DNA from: Vibrio campbellii CAIM 519 = NBRC 15631 = ATCC 25920 | GTDB lineage: Bacteria > Pseudomonadota > Gammaproteobacteria > Enterobacterales > Vibrionaceae | Direction of reading: 5' to 3' | Assembly (NCBI RefSeq): GCF_002163755.1 | Contig: NZ_CP015864.1 | Span: forward strand, 1,736,001-1,800,000 | DNA: 64,000 bases | Shown here: positions 17,661 to 26,570 of the stretch, in pieces | Numbering within the stretch: position 1 is the first letter of the stretch | How the letters are laid out: every line of letters starts with the position of its first letter | The notes under the pieces: generated by a model | Seen by the model: the letters and a program-made list of their open reading frames with translations, nothing else | The model's database searches: none | What the model was told of the DNA's origin: nothing | Translations under genes and position numbers: made by a program

Positions 17661-18641
17661 TTACGCTTGTTTACGCTGAGCTTCTTTCTTTGCCAGTTTT
17701 TCTGCGCGTCGTTGCTGACGTTGTTTGGCACTCTCACCGCCGACGTGCTGCTCGCCACGAACCGCAGCTAACGACACTTGCTTTTCACGTTCGCGGAAGC
17801 GTGCTACCTGTTCTTCGCTGTGTTTACCAAAACATTTTGGGCAGCTTACGCCTTGCTCAAACTGCTCAGATTGTTTGTCCTCTTCCGTGATTGGCAGTCG
17901 GCAAGCGTTACACAAGTCGTAGTCTGCTTTTTCCAGCTGATGGTTAACTGCAACGCGACCGTCGAATACGTAGCAGTCGCCTTCCCACATGCTTTCTTCT
18001 TCTGGCACTTCCTCAAGGTATTTCAGAATACCGCCTTCTAGGTGGTATACCTCATCAAAGCCCTGCTCTTTCATGTAAGCGGTCGACTTTTCACAGCGAA
18101 TACCACCAGTACAGAACATTGCGACTTTTTTGTGTTTCTCTGGGTCCATGTTTTGTTTTACATAGTCAGGAAATTCACGGAATGTGTCAGTATTTGGGTT
18201 AACTGCACCTTTAAATGTTCCGATCTCGATTTCATAGTCGTTACGAGTATCAACCACAAATACCTCTGGATCAGCAATCAGGTCGTTCCAATCTTGAGGT
18301 TTCACATAGGTGCCAACGACATGACGAGGATCGATGCCTTCAACGCCCAATGTCACGATCTCTTTCTTGAGTTTTACCTTGGTGCGATTAAACGGCTGAG
18401 TATCTGAGTATGACTCTTTGTAAACAATGCCATTAAGGCGAGGCTCGTTATTTAGCCATGCAAGCAGTGTATCAATACCTTCGCGTTTCGCTGCAACCGT
18501 ACCGTTAATACCTTCACTCGCCAGTAGCAACGTTCCATGTACACCGTGGGCTTCCATTAGGGCAAGCAATGGCTCGCGTAACTCTTGGTAGTTTTCCAGT
18601 TCCACAAATTTATACAGGGCGCAGACAACATACTGACTCAT
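17661..18641 (-). CDS. trhO: tRNA uridine(34) hydroxylase TrhO (rhodanese-related, YceA)
   Basis: Oxygen-dependent enzyme that makes 5-hydroxyuridine at position 34 of certain tRNAs. The N-terminal domain (QYVVCALYKFVEL ... LLLASEGINGTVA) is the UPF0176 acylphosphatase-like part. The rhodanese domain holds DTRNDYEIEIGTFKGAVNP and the active loop FCTGGIRCEKST near residues 176-186 with the essential cysteines. A C-terminal zinc-type cysteine set (CNACRLPI, CPKC) and a basic tail complete the protein. The length of 326 residues is normal. Confidence 0.94.
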   Translation of the reverse strand: MSQYVVCALYKFVELENYQELREPLLALMEAHGVHGTLLLASEGINGTVAAKREGIDTLLAWLNNEPRLNGIVYKESYSDTQPFNRTKVKLKKEIVTLGVEGIDPRHVVGTYVKPQDWNDLIADPEVFVVDTRNDYEIEIGTFKGAVNPNTDTFREFPDYVKQNMDPEKHKKVAMFCTGGIRCEKSTAYMKEQGFDEVYHLEGGILKYLEEVPEEESMWEGDCYVFDGRVAVNHQLEKADYDLCNACRLPITEEDKQSEQFEQGVSCPKCFGKHSEEQVARFREREKQVSLAAVRGEQHVGGESAKQRQQRRAEKLAKKEAQRKQA

Positions 18642-19121
18642 GATTATTCCTTACTTTAAGGTTCGATGGTTCGACACGTCGCTAGTTTAACGGCTCGATA
18701 CCTAACAATTTTAGCGGCTCGGAGTATACCTGAGTAATTTAGTCGGAAATACGGACAAACTATGCGGATATTTTTAGTCATGTTTCCCCGGCGTTTTTTT
18801 CAACAAATTTCAGCGTATAGCATTGGAAGTTAAAGGGTGTGAAAATTTGAAACAGATCACATTTGTTATTCTTTTCTAGAAATGAACTAAGTTAATGAAA
18901 ATTTAAGCTTTGTGGAAAACTTCATCACTTTGTCAGGTTTGCGGTGCTTGCCTCTGATTGCTGCTCCTGTCGAGCTTGGTGTCGGTGTCAATATGTTTCC
19001 TTACCCTCTCTATCGTCAGTTCTAACTTTTAAAAAACTATCTTGTAATGATAACTATTATCATCTAGATCTATTGCGTACATATGGTGCTCAACATTTAA
19101 ACTACACACAAGATATAGGTT
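18642..19121. other. Intergenic region upstream of the nrdA operon
   Basis: About 480 bases between divergent trhO and nrdA without a credible gene. It contains the Fur-box-like palindrome at 19048-19062. A possible overlapping promoter uses TTGTAA (19042) and TAGATC (19065) with 17-base spacing. Confidence 0.5.
19048..19062. promoter_or_regulatory. Fur box upstream of nrdA
   Basis: TGATAACTATTATCA matches the 7-1-7 Fur consensus TGATAATNATTATCA at all but one base and is a perfect inverted repeat (TGATAA-CTA-TTATCA). It lies 60 bases before the nrdA ATG and overlaps the likely promoter, the position expected for iron-dependent repression. Confidence 0.75.
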
Positions 19122-21380
19122 ATGGACGTTATAAAACGAGATGGACGGAAAGAAAAAGCCAGTCTAGATAAGGTGACTCGAAGAGCCGAAGCGCTGGCTG
19201 ATGGACTAAAAGTTGAACCTATTGCGGTTGCACAACGCGTGGTAAGCGGTTTGTACGACGGCATTAAGGTGACGGAAATCGATGTATTCCTCGCCGAAAC
19301 GGCAGCAAGCCTTGCGACGGAACACCCTGATTATGCCAAGCTTGCTGCTCGCGTGATGGTGAGTTCTCTGCAAAAAGAAACCAGCGGATACGCCACTGCA
19401 ACACGTGAGCTCTCTGAAATCGGTATTCTTTCCGATGCTTACGTGGACTTTGTTGCCAAGAATCAGTTTGCGCTCGAAGAGATGATTGACTACAAACGCG
19501 ACTATCAGTTTGATTACTTCGGCTACAAAACTCTCGAGCGTTCCTACCTATTGAAAGTAAAAGGTGTGGTGGTTGAACGGCCACAAGATATGTTTATGCG
19601 CGTGGCGGTCGCTGTCGCGGGTGACGATCTTGAAGAAATTAGAGAGCTATACGATTTGCTCAGCCTTGGTTACTACACTCACGCTACGCCAACGCTGTTT
19701 AATGCTGGCTGTAAGATGCAACAACTATCTTCGTGTTTCCTATTAGCGATGCAAGAAGATTCCATCAACGGCATTTACGACACTCTCAAAGATTGTGCGC
19801 TGATTTCTAAATCGGCGGGTGGCATTGGGCTACACATCCACAATATTCGAGCGACGGGTGCGCCAATTATTGGCACTAACGGTGTGTCGAATGGCATTGT
19901 GCCAATGCTTAAAGTCTTCAATGAAACGGCTCGCTATGTGGACCAAGGTGGCGGTAAGCGTAAGGGCTCGTTTGCGGTTTATCTGGAACCTTGGCATGCG
20001 GATATCGAATCCTTCCTCGATTTACGTAAAAACCACGGTAAAGAAGAGTTCCGCGCACGTGATTTGTTCCTTGCTCTATGGGTGCCAGACTTGTTCATGG
20101 AACGTGTCGAAAACGACGCGGAATGGACTCTGTTTAGCCCACACAATACCAAAGGTTTGTCTGATTTGTACGGCGCTGAATTTACTCAGAAGTACCAAGA
20201 ATACGAGCGTATGGGCTTGGGCGTGAAGACCATCAAAGCCCGCCAGTTGATGACGCAAATCATTGAGTCACAAGCCGAGACAGGTACGCCGTACATGCTC
20301 TACAAAGACGCGTGTAATGAAAAGTCGAATCAGAAAAATCTCGGCACCATTAAGTCGAGTAACTTGTGCGCAGAGATCATGGAAGTCTCAACGCCAGATG
20401 AAACGGCGGCTTGTAACTTGGCGTCTATGGCACTGCCTAAGTTCGTTACAGACGCGGGCTTTGATTTCGACAAACTTCATCAAGTCACCAAAGTCGCGAT
20501 TAAGAACCTCGACCGTGTTATCGATGTGAACTATCACCCAACCGATAAGATTGAAAAATCGAACCACGCGCATCGTCCTGTTGGTTTGGGTATCCAAGGT
20601 TTGGCGGATGTGTTCTTCAAAATGCACTTTCCATTCGATAGCGAAGAAGCATTGCAGCTTAACCGTGACATCGCGGAAACCATGTATCACGCCTCCCTTG
20701 AAGCGTCTTGTGAAATCGCGGCGCAAAAAGGTGCGTACTCCAGTTATGACGGCTCACCAATCAGTCATGGTCAGTTCCAATTTGATCTGTGGGATGAACA
20801 ACCAAGCAGCCGCTGGGATTGGTCACAGCTCAAGCGCCAAATCGCAGAGCATGGTGTGCGCAACTCGTTACTGATTGCTCAAATGCCAACGGCGTCGACA
20901 GCGCAAATTTTAGGTAACAACGAAGCGTTTGAAGCGCAAACCAGCAATATCTATAAACGCCAAACATTGTCGGGTGAGTTCATCATCATCAACAAACACT
21001 TGGTAAGCGATCTGGAACAACGTGGTCTTTGGACGAGCAAAATCCGTGACGCCATTATTCTCAATAACGGTTCAGTACAAGGCATCGATGCTATTCCAGA
21101 CGATCTTCAATCCGTGTATCGCACCGTGTGGGAAATCTCTCAGAAGGTAATCATTGATATGTCGGCAGCTCGTGCCCCGTTTGTTTGCCAATCGCAGAGC
21201 CTCAACTTATGGCTCGCATCACCAACGTTCGCCCAAATCAATGCGATGCACTTCTACGCGTGGAAACGTGGTCTGAAAACCGGCATGTACTACTTGCGCT
21301 CTAAGCCATCAACGAATGCGGTGAAGGTCACCGTTGGTCAGCAAAGCGAAGATGAAGATTGCCTAAACTGCGGCGCATAA
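19122..21380 (+). CDS. nrdA: Class I ribonucleotide reductase, alpha subunit, eukaryote-like
   Basis: Reduces ribonucleoside diphosphates to deoxyribonucleotides with the NrdB radical subunit. An N-terminal ATP-cone begins VIKRDGRKEKASLDKVTRR (residues 3-90). Catalytic parts: LSSCFLL near 203 and SSNLCAEI near 415 (thiyl radical cysteine), CNLASMAL near 430, the radical-transfer tyrosines in GMYYLRSKPS near 723, and a C-terminal CLNCGA redox pair. From memory of the families, many blocks (FGYKTLERSYLLK, ARYVDQGGGKRKGSFA, MPTASTAQILGNNE, QSQSLN) are much closer to eukaryotic RRM1 than to E. coli NrdA. It is first in an operon with nrdB and a glutaredoxin, behind a Fur box. Confidence 0.95.
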   Translation: MDVIKRDGRKEKASLDKVTRRAEALADGLKVEPIAVAQRVVSGLYDGIKVTEIDVFLAETAASLATEHPDYAKLAARVMVSSLQKETSGYATATRELSEIGILSDAYVDFVAKNQFALEEMIDYKRDYQFDYFGYKTLERSYLLKVKGVVVERPQDMFMRVAVAVAGDDLEEIRELYDLLSLGYYTHATPTLFNAGCKMQQLSSCFLLAMQEDSINGIYDTLKDCALISKSAGGIGLHIHNIRATGAPIIGTNGVSNGIVPMLKVFNETARYVDQGGGKRKGSFAVYLEPWHADIESFLDLRKNHGKEEFRARDLFLALWVPDLFMERVENDAEWTLFSPHNTKGLSDLYGAEFTQKYQEYERMGLGVKTIKARQLMTQIIESQAETGTPYMLYKDACNEKSNQKNLGTIKSSNLCAEIMEVSTPDETAACNLASMALPKFVTDAGFDFDKLHQVTKVAIKNLDRVIDVNYHPTDKIEKSNHAHRPVGLGIQGLADVFFKMHFPFDSEEALQLNRDIAETMYHASLEASCEIAAQKGAYSSYDGSPISHGQFQFDLWDEQPSSRWDWSQLKRQIAEHGVRNSLLIAQMPTASTAQILGNNEAFEAQTSNIYKRQTLSGEFIIINKHLVSDLEQRGLWTSKIRDAIILNNGSVQGIDAIPDDLQSVYRTVWEISQKVIIDMSAARAPFVCQSQSLNLWLASPTFAQINAMHFYAWKRGLKTGMYYLRSKPSTNAVKVTVGQQSEDEDCLNCGA

Positions 21381-21432
21381 ACCTCTCTCGTCAATTAAAA
21401 AGATTCACATCAACCGAAAGTAAGGAAACGGT

Positions 21433-22365
21433 ATGATTGTTAAAAACAAATTTAGCTTGTTCCCCATTCAATACGAAGAGATTTGGCAAGCGTACAAAAC
21501 GCACGAAGCGGCATTCTGGACCACAGAAGAACTCGACTTTGCTCAAGATCTTGCTGATCTTGCCAAGCTGACCGAAGGCGAAAAGCACTTCATTCGACAT
21601 GTGTTGGCGTTCTTTGCCCAGAGCGAAGGGATGATCAACGAGAACTTATTGACTCGATTTTATGGCGAAATTGAAATCGCAGAAGCACGCTGCTTCCTTG
21701 CTTTGCAGGCATTTAATGAGGTTATTCACGCAGAGACTTACGCACTGCAACTCGAAACTTACATTCCCGATGTTGAAGAGCGTGAGCGCTTGTTCAATGC
21801 GATTGAAAACGTCCCGACCGTGAAGCGTAAGGCGGAGTGGGTAATGAAGTGGATCTCTTCCGATAAACCTTTGGCAATGCGTTTGATCGCATTTGGTTTG
21901 GTGGAAGGCTTGTTCTTCGCTGGCAGCTTCTGTGCCATTTACTACTTCCGTAAACGTGGTTTGCTGGCTGGTTTGGCAGCAAGCAATGACTTGATTGCTC
22001 GTGATGAAGGGTTGCACTTTAGCTTCTCTGCGCTGCTATTCAAAACCTTGGGGCAGGGCAAAGTGACGCAACAAGAGTTTGAAGAGATTTGCCGAGAAGC
22101 GGTTTCAATTGAGAAAGAGTTTGTAACGGAAGCCCTACCGGTGGACTTGATTGGTATGAATGCAGAACTAATGTGCCAGTACATTGAACACACTGCCGAT
22201 GTTATCGCTGGTTTGTTTGGGTTCACCCCGATCTTTGGTGCGGAAAACCCATTTGATTACATGCGTTTGCTGGACATGGAAGGAAAGACCAACTTCTTCG
22301 AAAAACGCGTTACTGAGTACAAACGACCACAAGATCGCCAGCTGAGTTTTGATGCAGATTTCTAA
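21433..22365 (+). CDS. nrdB: Class I ribonucleotide reductase, beta (radical) subunit
   Basis: Di-metal tyrosyl-radical protein that activates NrdA. The first carboxylate is in WTTEELDFAQD. The next ligands and radical tyrosine are in FNEVIHAETYALQLE (E, H, then Y at +4 from H, as in canonical Y122-type subunits). The second half gives VEGLFFAGSF and ARDEGLHFSFS (E, E, H ligands). All six ligands and the tyrosine are present, so it is not a tyrosine-less variant. The C-terminal tail QLSFDADF is the peptide that docks on NrdA. At 310 residues it is shorter than E. coli NrdB (376). It starts 52 bases after nrdA with AAGGAAA upstream. Confidence 0.95.
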   Translation: MIVKNKFSLFPIQYEEIWQAYKTHEAAFWTTEELDFAQDLADLAKLTEGEKHFIRHVLAFFAQSEGMINENLLTRFYGEIEIAEARCFLALQAFNEVIHAETYALQLETYIPDVEERERLFNAIENVPTVKRKAEWVMKWISSDKPLAMRLIAFGLVEGLFFAGSFCAIYYFRKRGLLAGLAASNDLIARDEGLHFSFSALLFKTLGQGKVTQQEFEEICREAVSIEKEFVTEALPVDLIGMNAELMCQYIEHTADVIAGLFGFTPIFGAENPFDYMRLLDMEGKTNFFEKRVTEYKRPQDRQLSFDADF

Positions 22366-22390
22366 CGGCAAGGAATAGCAGAGAAGAGTG

Positions 22391-22633
22391 ATGAAAATAG
22401 AAATGTACAGCAAGGAGCAGTGCTCCCAATGTGAAACCGCAGCAATGTGGTTGCAAAATCAGGGCTTTAACGTGGCAACGCTCAAGTTGGATGTGGAATT
22501 TGACCGAGAAACCTTGTTCGAGTTATTCCCAACCGCAAGAAGCTACCCACAGTTTATGCTTGATGGCGAACCCATTGGCGATTTCAGTCGCTTAAAATCC
22601 GCACTCGCTTTTGAGCAAAATGCCGCTTTCTAA
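22391..22633 (+). CDS. Glutaredoxin-like electron donor of the ribonucleotide reductase operon
   Basis: A thioredoxin-fold protein of 80 residues with the redox motif CSQC at about residues 10-13 (KIEMYSKEQCSQCETA), the cis-proline region SYPQFMLDGEPIGDF and a length typical of GrxA/NrdH-type donors. It lies 25 bases after nrdB and before the operon terminator, which indicates that it reduces the NrdA C-terminal cysteine pair. An in-frame GTG directly precedes the ATG at 22391; the ATG is preferred. Confidence 0.88.
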   Translation: MKIEMYSKEQCSQCETAAMWLQNQGFNVATLKLDVEFDRETLFELFPTARSYPQFMLDGEPIGDFSRLKSALAFEQNAAF

Positions 22634-22644
22634 ATTAGGTCTCT

Positions 22645-22676
22645 AATCCCCTTTTATTGAGAAAAGGGGATTTTTA
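22645..22676 (+). terminator. Terminator of the nrdA-nrdB-glutaredoxin operon
   Basis: AATCCCCTTTT-loop-AGAAAAGGGGATTTTTA, a long stem followed by Ts, just after the glutaredoxin stop codon. Confidence 0.88.
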
Positions 22677-22864
22677 TTTCCACTTAAATTTTGTGGGTGT
22701 TCAAATTATCATTAAAAACTCAGAAAAGTGTAGAAAACGTACTCGACATGCATGGTCGAAATTTGTACTGTTGATGTGCTTCACATTCCTACAACTTCTT
22801 ATCCGATAATCAGTTGAAGCAAAGATCTGTGCTTGATGCAGATCGGTTGGCAAAGGAATTCAAT

Positions 22865-23353
22865 ATGCAACAGTTCCACATCAGAAGACTAAGAGAAGAA
22901 GACGTCCCTCTGTTGAAAACGCTCTTAGTTGAACTCGACACTTCCCACTATGAGGCTGAGCCAGACTTCTACCGCTCACCGGAGGAAATGGCAAAGCTCA
23001 GAGAGGAACGTAATACCTTCGATAAATATTTTGATGGCAGCATCACGGCTTTTATTGCTTGTTCACACCGAGAAGTAGTTGGTTTTATCTCTGGTACCGT
23101 TCGAGAGGTTAACTCGATGCTTTCTCCGGAAAAATGCATCGGTTATATCAACGAATTAGTGGTGTCTGAAAGCCACCGAAATTTAGGTATTGGTTTGTCT
23201 TTGATGGATAAAATCGAGAGCGACTTATGCAGCCAAGGCATTGAAGAAATTGGTTTAAACGTGGCTTCATTTAATCACGAAGGCGAGGATTTTTATCATA
23301 AGATGGGTTACCGCGTTATCACCAAAATGATGACTAAGCGGGTCAAAGATTAA
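22865..23353 (+). CDS. GNAT-family N-acetyltransferase
   Basis: Cytoplasmic acyl-CoA-dependent acetyltransferase of 162 residues with unknown substrate. The start at 22865 (MQQFHIRRLREEDVPLLKTL) follows AAGGA. The fold signature is clear: YINELVVSESHRNLGIGLSLMD carries the R/Q-x-x-G-x-G/A-type acetyl-CoA loop (residues about 95-118). It is followed by IGLNVASFNHEGEDFYHKMGYR, the usual C-terminal 'N..a..fY.k.GF' segment. Single-gene unit ending in a bidirectional hairpin. Confidence 0.88.
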   Translation: MQQFHIRRLREEDVPLLKTLLVELDTSHYEAEPDFYRSPEEMAKLREERNTFDKYFDGSITAFIACSHREVVGFISGTVREVNSMLSPEKCIGYINELVVSESHRNLGIGLSLMDKIESDLCSQGIEEIGLNVASFNHEGEDFYHKMGYRVITKMMTKRVKD

Positions 23354-23378
23354 TCGTAACAAGCACTCAAACCAGAAT

Positions 23379-23417
23379 AAAAAGCGCCTCTCTATCTCGT
23401 GATAAAGAGGCGTTTTT
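23379..23417. terminator. Bidirectional terminator between convergent genes
   Basis: AAGCGCCTCT...AGAGGCGTTTTT stem with A-run before and T-run after, serving the acetyltransferase gene rightwards and the hydrolase gene leftwards. Confidence 0.8.
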
Positions 23418-23445
23418 CTATCTAGGTTTTCTGAGCGTTAGCCGC

Positions 23446-24741
23446 TTATTTCAGTGTCGCTTCGGTTTGTTTTCCCATTGCAATTAACTTGTCGAGAATG
23501 CGCTCGCCATCCGCGCGAAGACCGTTGTGCTCATATTCGTTGGTGATCCACGCTTTTGAGTTCGGTATCGCAGCGAGTGTTTCACGGCTAATGTCCATTT
23601 CTACAAACATATCGTCGGCATAGACGGCACAGCTTACCGGCACCTTATTGTTTGCCAGTTGCTGCGCATCGTATAGTAGCGTCCAATTGGCTTTTTCTGC
23701 CAGTAATTCTGCTGCCTCTTTTAATGGCTTTAGATTTACGTATTGGTCGAACATCCAAGGGAAGACCATTTCGCCAGTGAAGTAGAACGGCTTGCCTTGT
23801 TCGTAGTTGAACGCATCGTGCTCTTGACGTACTCGGTGCGCGCTCCAGCGAGAAGCAAATCCTTGGCAGTAAATCGACTCGTGCAGAATCGCGTAAATTG
23901 GATTGGTCTGGAAGTTTTGCTGCGCCAACATGTCGTTGAGGAATTCATAACGAAGCTGAGGTTTACCGTTCGCTTCAATCAAGGCACTTTCTAGCCAGTA
24001 GTAAGTTGGCAAGAAGGTATCACTGACACCAAAGTTAATCCCAATTTGTTGGAACTGTTCAACAGTAAAACGCTGACCATTTGGCAGAAACTCTTCGTGC
24101 TCCAATAAGTGATTGGCAATGTTTTGGCACAGTTGCTGCGCTTGTGGGAATTGCTGGAAGAAGGCTTGGTTCTTCTCCATCGTGCGCTTGAATGTTGCGT
24201 GGTACACATCATCCGCATGACGAGAAACCGAAGGCACACCACCTGTGATATAGCTTTGCAGCAAACTGTCTGGGAATAGCGATAGGTAAGTTAATGAACA
24301 GAAACCACCAAAGCTCTGACCTAAAATCGCCCACTTCTTAACGCCAAATTGTTCGCGGATAAATTCCGCATCGCGAACAATGTTGTCTGCGCGGAAGTGG
24401 CTTAAGTAGTCTGCTTGTTGCTCCGGCGTGAGGTGCGTAAGAGTCTGATGATTGATCACGCTGCTGTTGCCAGTGCCGCGTTGGTCGAGCAGCAGTACAC
24501 GATACTCACTCAGCGCGCGCTTGATCCAGCCGTTGTTTCCGTTTGGACGAGGAGAAGGGAAGCCCGGACCGCCTTGAAAATACACTAGCCATGGTTTTTT
24601 TGAGTCTTCATCGCCGACTAAACAAACGGAGCGAGCGAAGACGTTGATCGTGCCTTTGCTTAGATCTTGGTAATCCAGTGGCACGGTGAACGAGTGGGGC
24701 GTGTAATGCAATCCTGCGTCGATAAATGATTGAGCGTTCAT
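23446..24741 (-). CDS. Alpha/beta hydrolase, prolyl-aminopeptidase-like (family S33)
   Basis: Cytoplasmic serine hydrolase of 431 residues. The oxyanion motif FQGGPGFPSPRP (about residue 54-65) is the HGGPG-type signature of proline iminopeptidases. The nucleophile elbow is GQSFGGFC near residue 140 and the C-terminal catalytic histidine is probably in NEYEHNGLR near 402. Family S33 members release N-terminal residues, often proline, from peptides; actual substrate preference here is unknown. There is no signal peptide. Divergent from the DD-carboxypeptidase gene. Confidence 0.88.
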   Translation of the reverse strand: MNAQSFIDAGLHYTPHSFTVPLDYQDLSKGTINVFARSVCLVGDEDSKKPWLVYFQGGPGFPSPRPNGNNGWIKRALSEYRVLLLDQRGTGNSSVINHQTLTHLTPEQQADYLSHFRADNIVRDAEFIREQFGVKKWAILGQSFGGFCSLTYLSLFPDSLLQSYITGGVPSVSRHADDVYHATFKRTMEKNQAFFQQFPQAQQLCQNIANHLLEHEEFLPNGQRFTVEQFQQIGINFGVSDTFLPTYYWLESALIEANGKPQLRYEFLNDMLAQQNFQTNPIYAILHESIYCQGFASRWSAHRVRQEHDAFNYEQGKPFYFTGEMVFPWMFDQYVNLKPLKEAAELLAEKANWTLLYDAQQLANNKVPVSCAVYADDMFVEMDISRETLAAIPNSKAWITNEYEHNGLRADGERILDKLIAMGKQTEATLK

Positions 24742-24997
24742 TGTTATGGTCTGTCCTTGTTTATAGTCGCTTTACGATATCGAATTCCTTATTAGAAACA
24801 ACCGATTTGTTGTAAGAACTCGATTTTTGACTCCTGAAAGGCAATCAAAACTGAAACTCTTCGATCTTTCCGTGTTGGTATGCACTGAGTGAACTATGAT
24901 CTGTTAGGTGAAGTTTGGAAATCACTGTCTTATCACCATCTTGAACAGTTTTTATGAAACGAGACATTTGGCGGTCATTGACCATGGAGGATGCTTG

Positions 24998-26164
24998 ATG
25001 AACACGTCACTAACCCGAATTACGCTTGCTTGTTTATTACTACAGACTTTTAGCGCACCCGCACTGGCGGTCGTAACGCCGAATCCGCCTCAGTTGCAGG
25101 CGAAAGGTTATGTGCTAATGGACTTTCAGTCCGGCGCTATTATTGCGGAGCAAAACGCGCGTGCTGGATTAGCCCCTGCCAGTTTAACTAAGCTTATGAC
25201 GGCCTATGTGGTAGGTACAGAGATCAAAGCTGGGCGACTCAATTGGGACGACAAAGTGACGGTGAGTGAAAACGCGTGGTCGGCCAAATTCCCGGATTCA
25301 TCAAAAATGTTTATCCAACCCAAAGATGAAATCACCGTTGCTAACCTAATGCGCGGCGTGATCATCCAGTCCGGTAATGATGCCTGTGTGGCGCTCGCCG
25401 AGCACGTTGCCGGTAGCGAAGGAGCATTTGTCGCGCTCATGAACGGTTGGGCGGACAAGCTCAGTTTGAATGATACCTACTTTGTTAACTCGCATGGTCT
25501 GGATAGCGAGGGCATTCAAACTTCTCCTAATGACATGGCGACGCTGATGCAATCCATCATCAATGACGTGCCTGAAGTCTATGCCCTCTATAGTGAGAAG
25601 GTGTTCAAGTGGAACAAGATCACCCAATACAACCGCAATAAGTTGCTATGGGATAAATCGATGGATGTCGATGGAGGTAAAACGGGCTACACCAGCAATG
25701 CGGGATACAGTTTGGTGAGCTCTGCTAAACAAGGAAAGATGCGATTGATCTCTGTCGTCATGGGGACGCCAAGTAAACAATCGCGAATCACCCAGTCTAA
25801 GAACTTACTCAGTTACGGCTTCCGTTTTTATGATACCAAACAAGTGGCAAAACAGGGAGAAGTGCAGGCGAGTGCAAAAGTGTGGAAAGGCGATGTCAGT
25901 GAGATTGATTTGGGCTTTGCTCAAGATGCGTACCTGACGCTGCCTCGTTCTCTAACCGCTGGTTTAGACAAGAGCGTGGTCGTGAATGAACCGTTGATAG
26001 CACCCATCGCGAAAGGCGATGTGGTTGGTAAAGTCGTGTGGAAGAGTGACGATCAAACAGTAGCAAGCTATCCGTTGGTAAGTAACCAAGCGGTGGAAGA
26101 GGGCTTATGGATTGGTAAGTTATGGGACAGTTTGGTGCTGTGGGTGAAATCGTTGTTTAATTAG
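24998..26164 (+). CDS. D-alanyl-D-alanine carboxypeptidase (PBP5/6 type)
   Basis: Periplasmic, inner-membrane-anchored penicillin-binding protein that trims the terminal D-Ala from peptidoglycan stem peptides. The start is placed at MNTSLTRITLACLLLQ, after GGAGG; a signal peptide ends near SAPALA. Penicillin-binding motifs: SxxK in ASLTKLMTAY (about residue 61), SxN-equivalent SGND (about 125) and KTG in GGKTGYTSNAG (about 227). The C-terminal PBP5 domain ends in an amphipathic anchor (WDSLVLWVKSLFN). The length of 388 residues is typical. It is probably a paralogue of the main chromosomal dacA, so no symbol is given. Confidence 0.93.
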   Translation: MNTSLTRITLACLLLQTFSAPALAVVTPNPPQLQAKGYVLMDFQSGAIIAEQNARAGLAPASLTKLMTAYVVGTEIKAGRLNWDDKVTVSENAWSAKFPDSSKMFIQPKDEITVANLMRGVIIQSGNDACVALAEHVAGSEGAFVALMNGWADKLSLNDTYFVNSHGLDSEGIQTSPNDMATLMQSIINDVPEVYALYSEKVFKWNKITQYNRNKLLWDKSMDVDGGKTGYTSNAGYSLVSSAKQGKMRLISVVMGTPSKQSRITQSKNLLSYGFRFYDTKQVAKQGEVQASAKVWKGDVSEIDLGFAQDAYLTLPRSLTAGLDKSVVVNEPLIAPIAKGDVVGKVVWKSDDQTVASYPLVSNQAVEEGLWIGKLWDSLVLWVKSLFN

Positions 26165-26279
26165 CGTCAGATAAATTTTCAAATTTATTTTGAAAAAGTT
26201 ATTCGCTCAGGTCGATTTTTCTCTTGGGTGGAAAGGAGTAGATTGTTGGAATATAGAAACACACTCAAAGAGATAAAAA

Positions 26280-26570
26280 ATGATCCATCTAGTCGCGGAA
26301 ATTAAAGCTTTTCCTGACCATATTGAACAGGTTACTCAGTTACTTACTGAACTACTCGCTCCCACTCGTGAAGAAGAGGGATGTTGCCAATACGAGCTGT
26401 ATTTGGATGAAAAAATCGAAGGCCTGTTTATGTTCCAAGAAATGTGGGCATCGCAAGAAGCTTTAGACAAGCACTTACAAAGCCCTCACATTGCCCAATG
26501 TTTTTCTACATTAGAAAAGAACGGCCTACTTGAGTACACCCATATCCGACCGATGACGTTCGTTGGTTAA
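26280..26570 (+). CDS. Putative quinol monooxygenase (ABM domain, YgiN-like)
   Basis: Small ferredoxin-like-fold protein of 96 residues with one antibiotic-biosynthesis-monooxygenase domain. It has IHLVAEIKAFPDHIEQVTQLL, then TREEEGCCQYELYLD, FMFQEMWASQEALDKHLQSPH and a hydrophobic end. These small dimeric enzymes oxidise quinols or similar compounds without cofactor; the substrate here is unknown. Its stop codon overlaps by a few bases the stop of the convergent LysR gene. Confidence 0.85.
   Translation: MIHLVAEIKAFPDHIEQVTQLLTELLAPTREEEGCCQYELYLDEKIEGLFMFQEMWASQEALDKHLQSPHIAQCFSTLEKNGLLEYTHIRPMTFVG

Noticed and set aside
18830..18870. CRP site TGTGAAAATTTGAAACAGATCACA upstream of nrdA
   Set aside because: Half-sites are present, but the spacing is far longer than the 6 bases needed for a CRP dimer.
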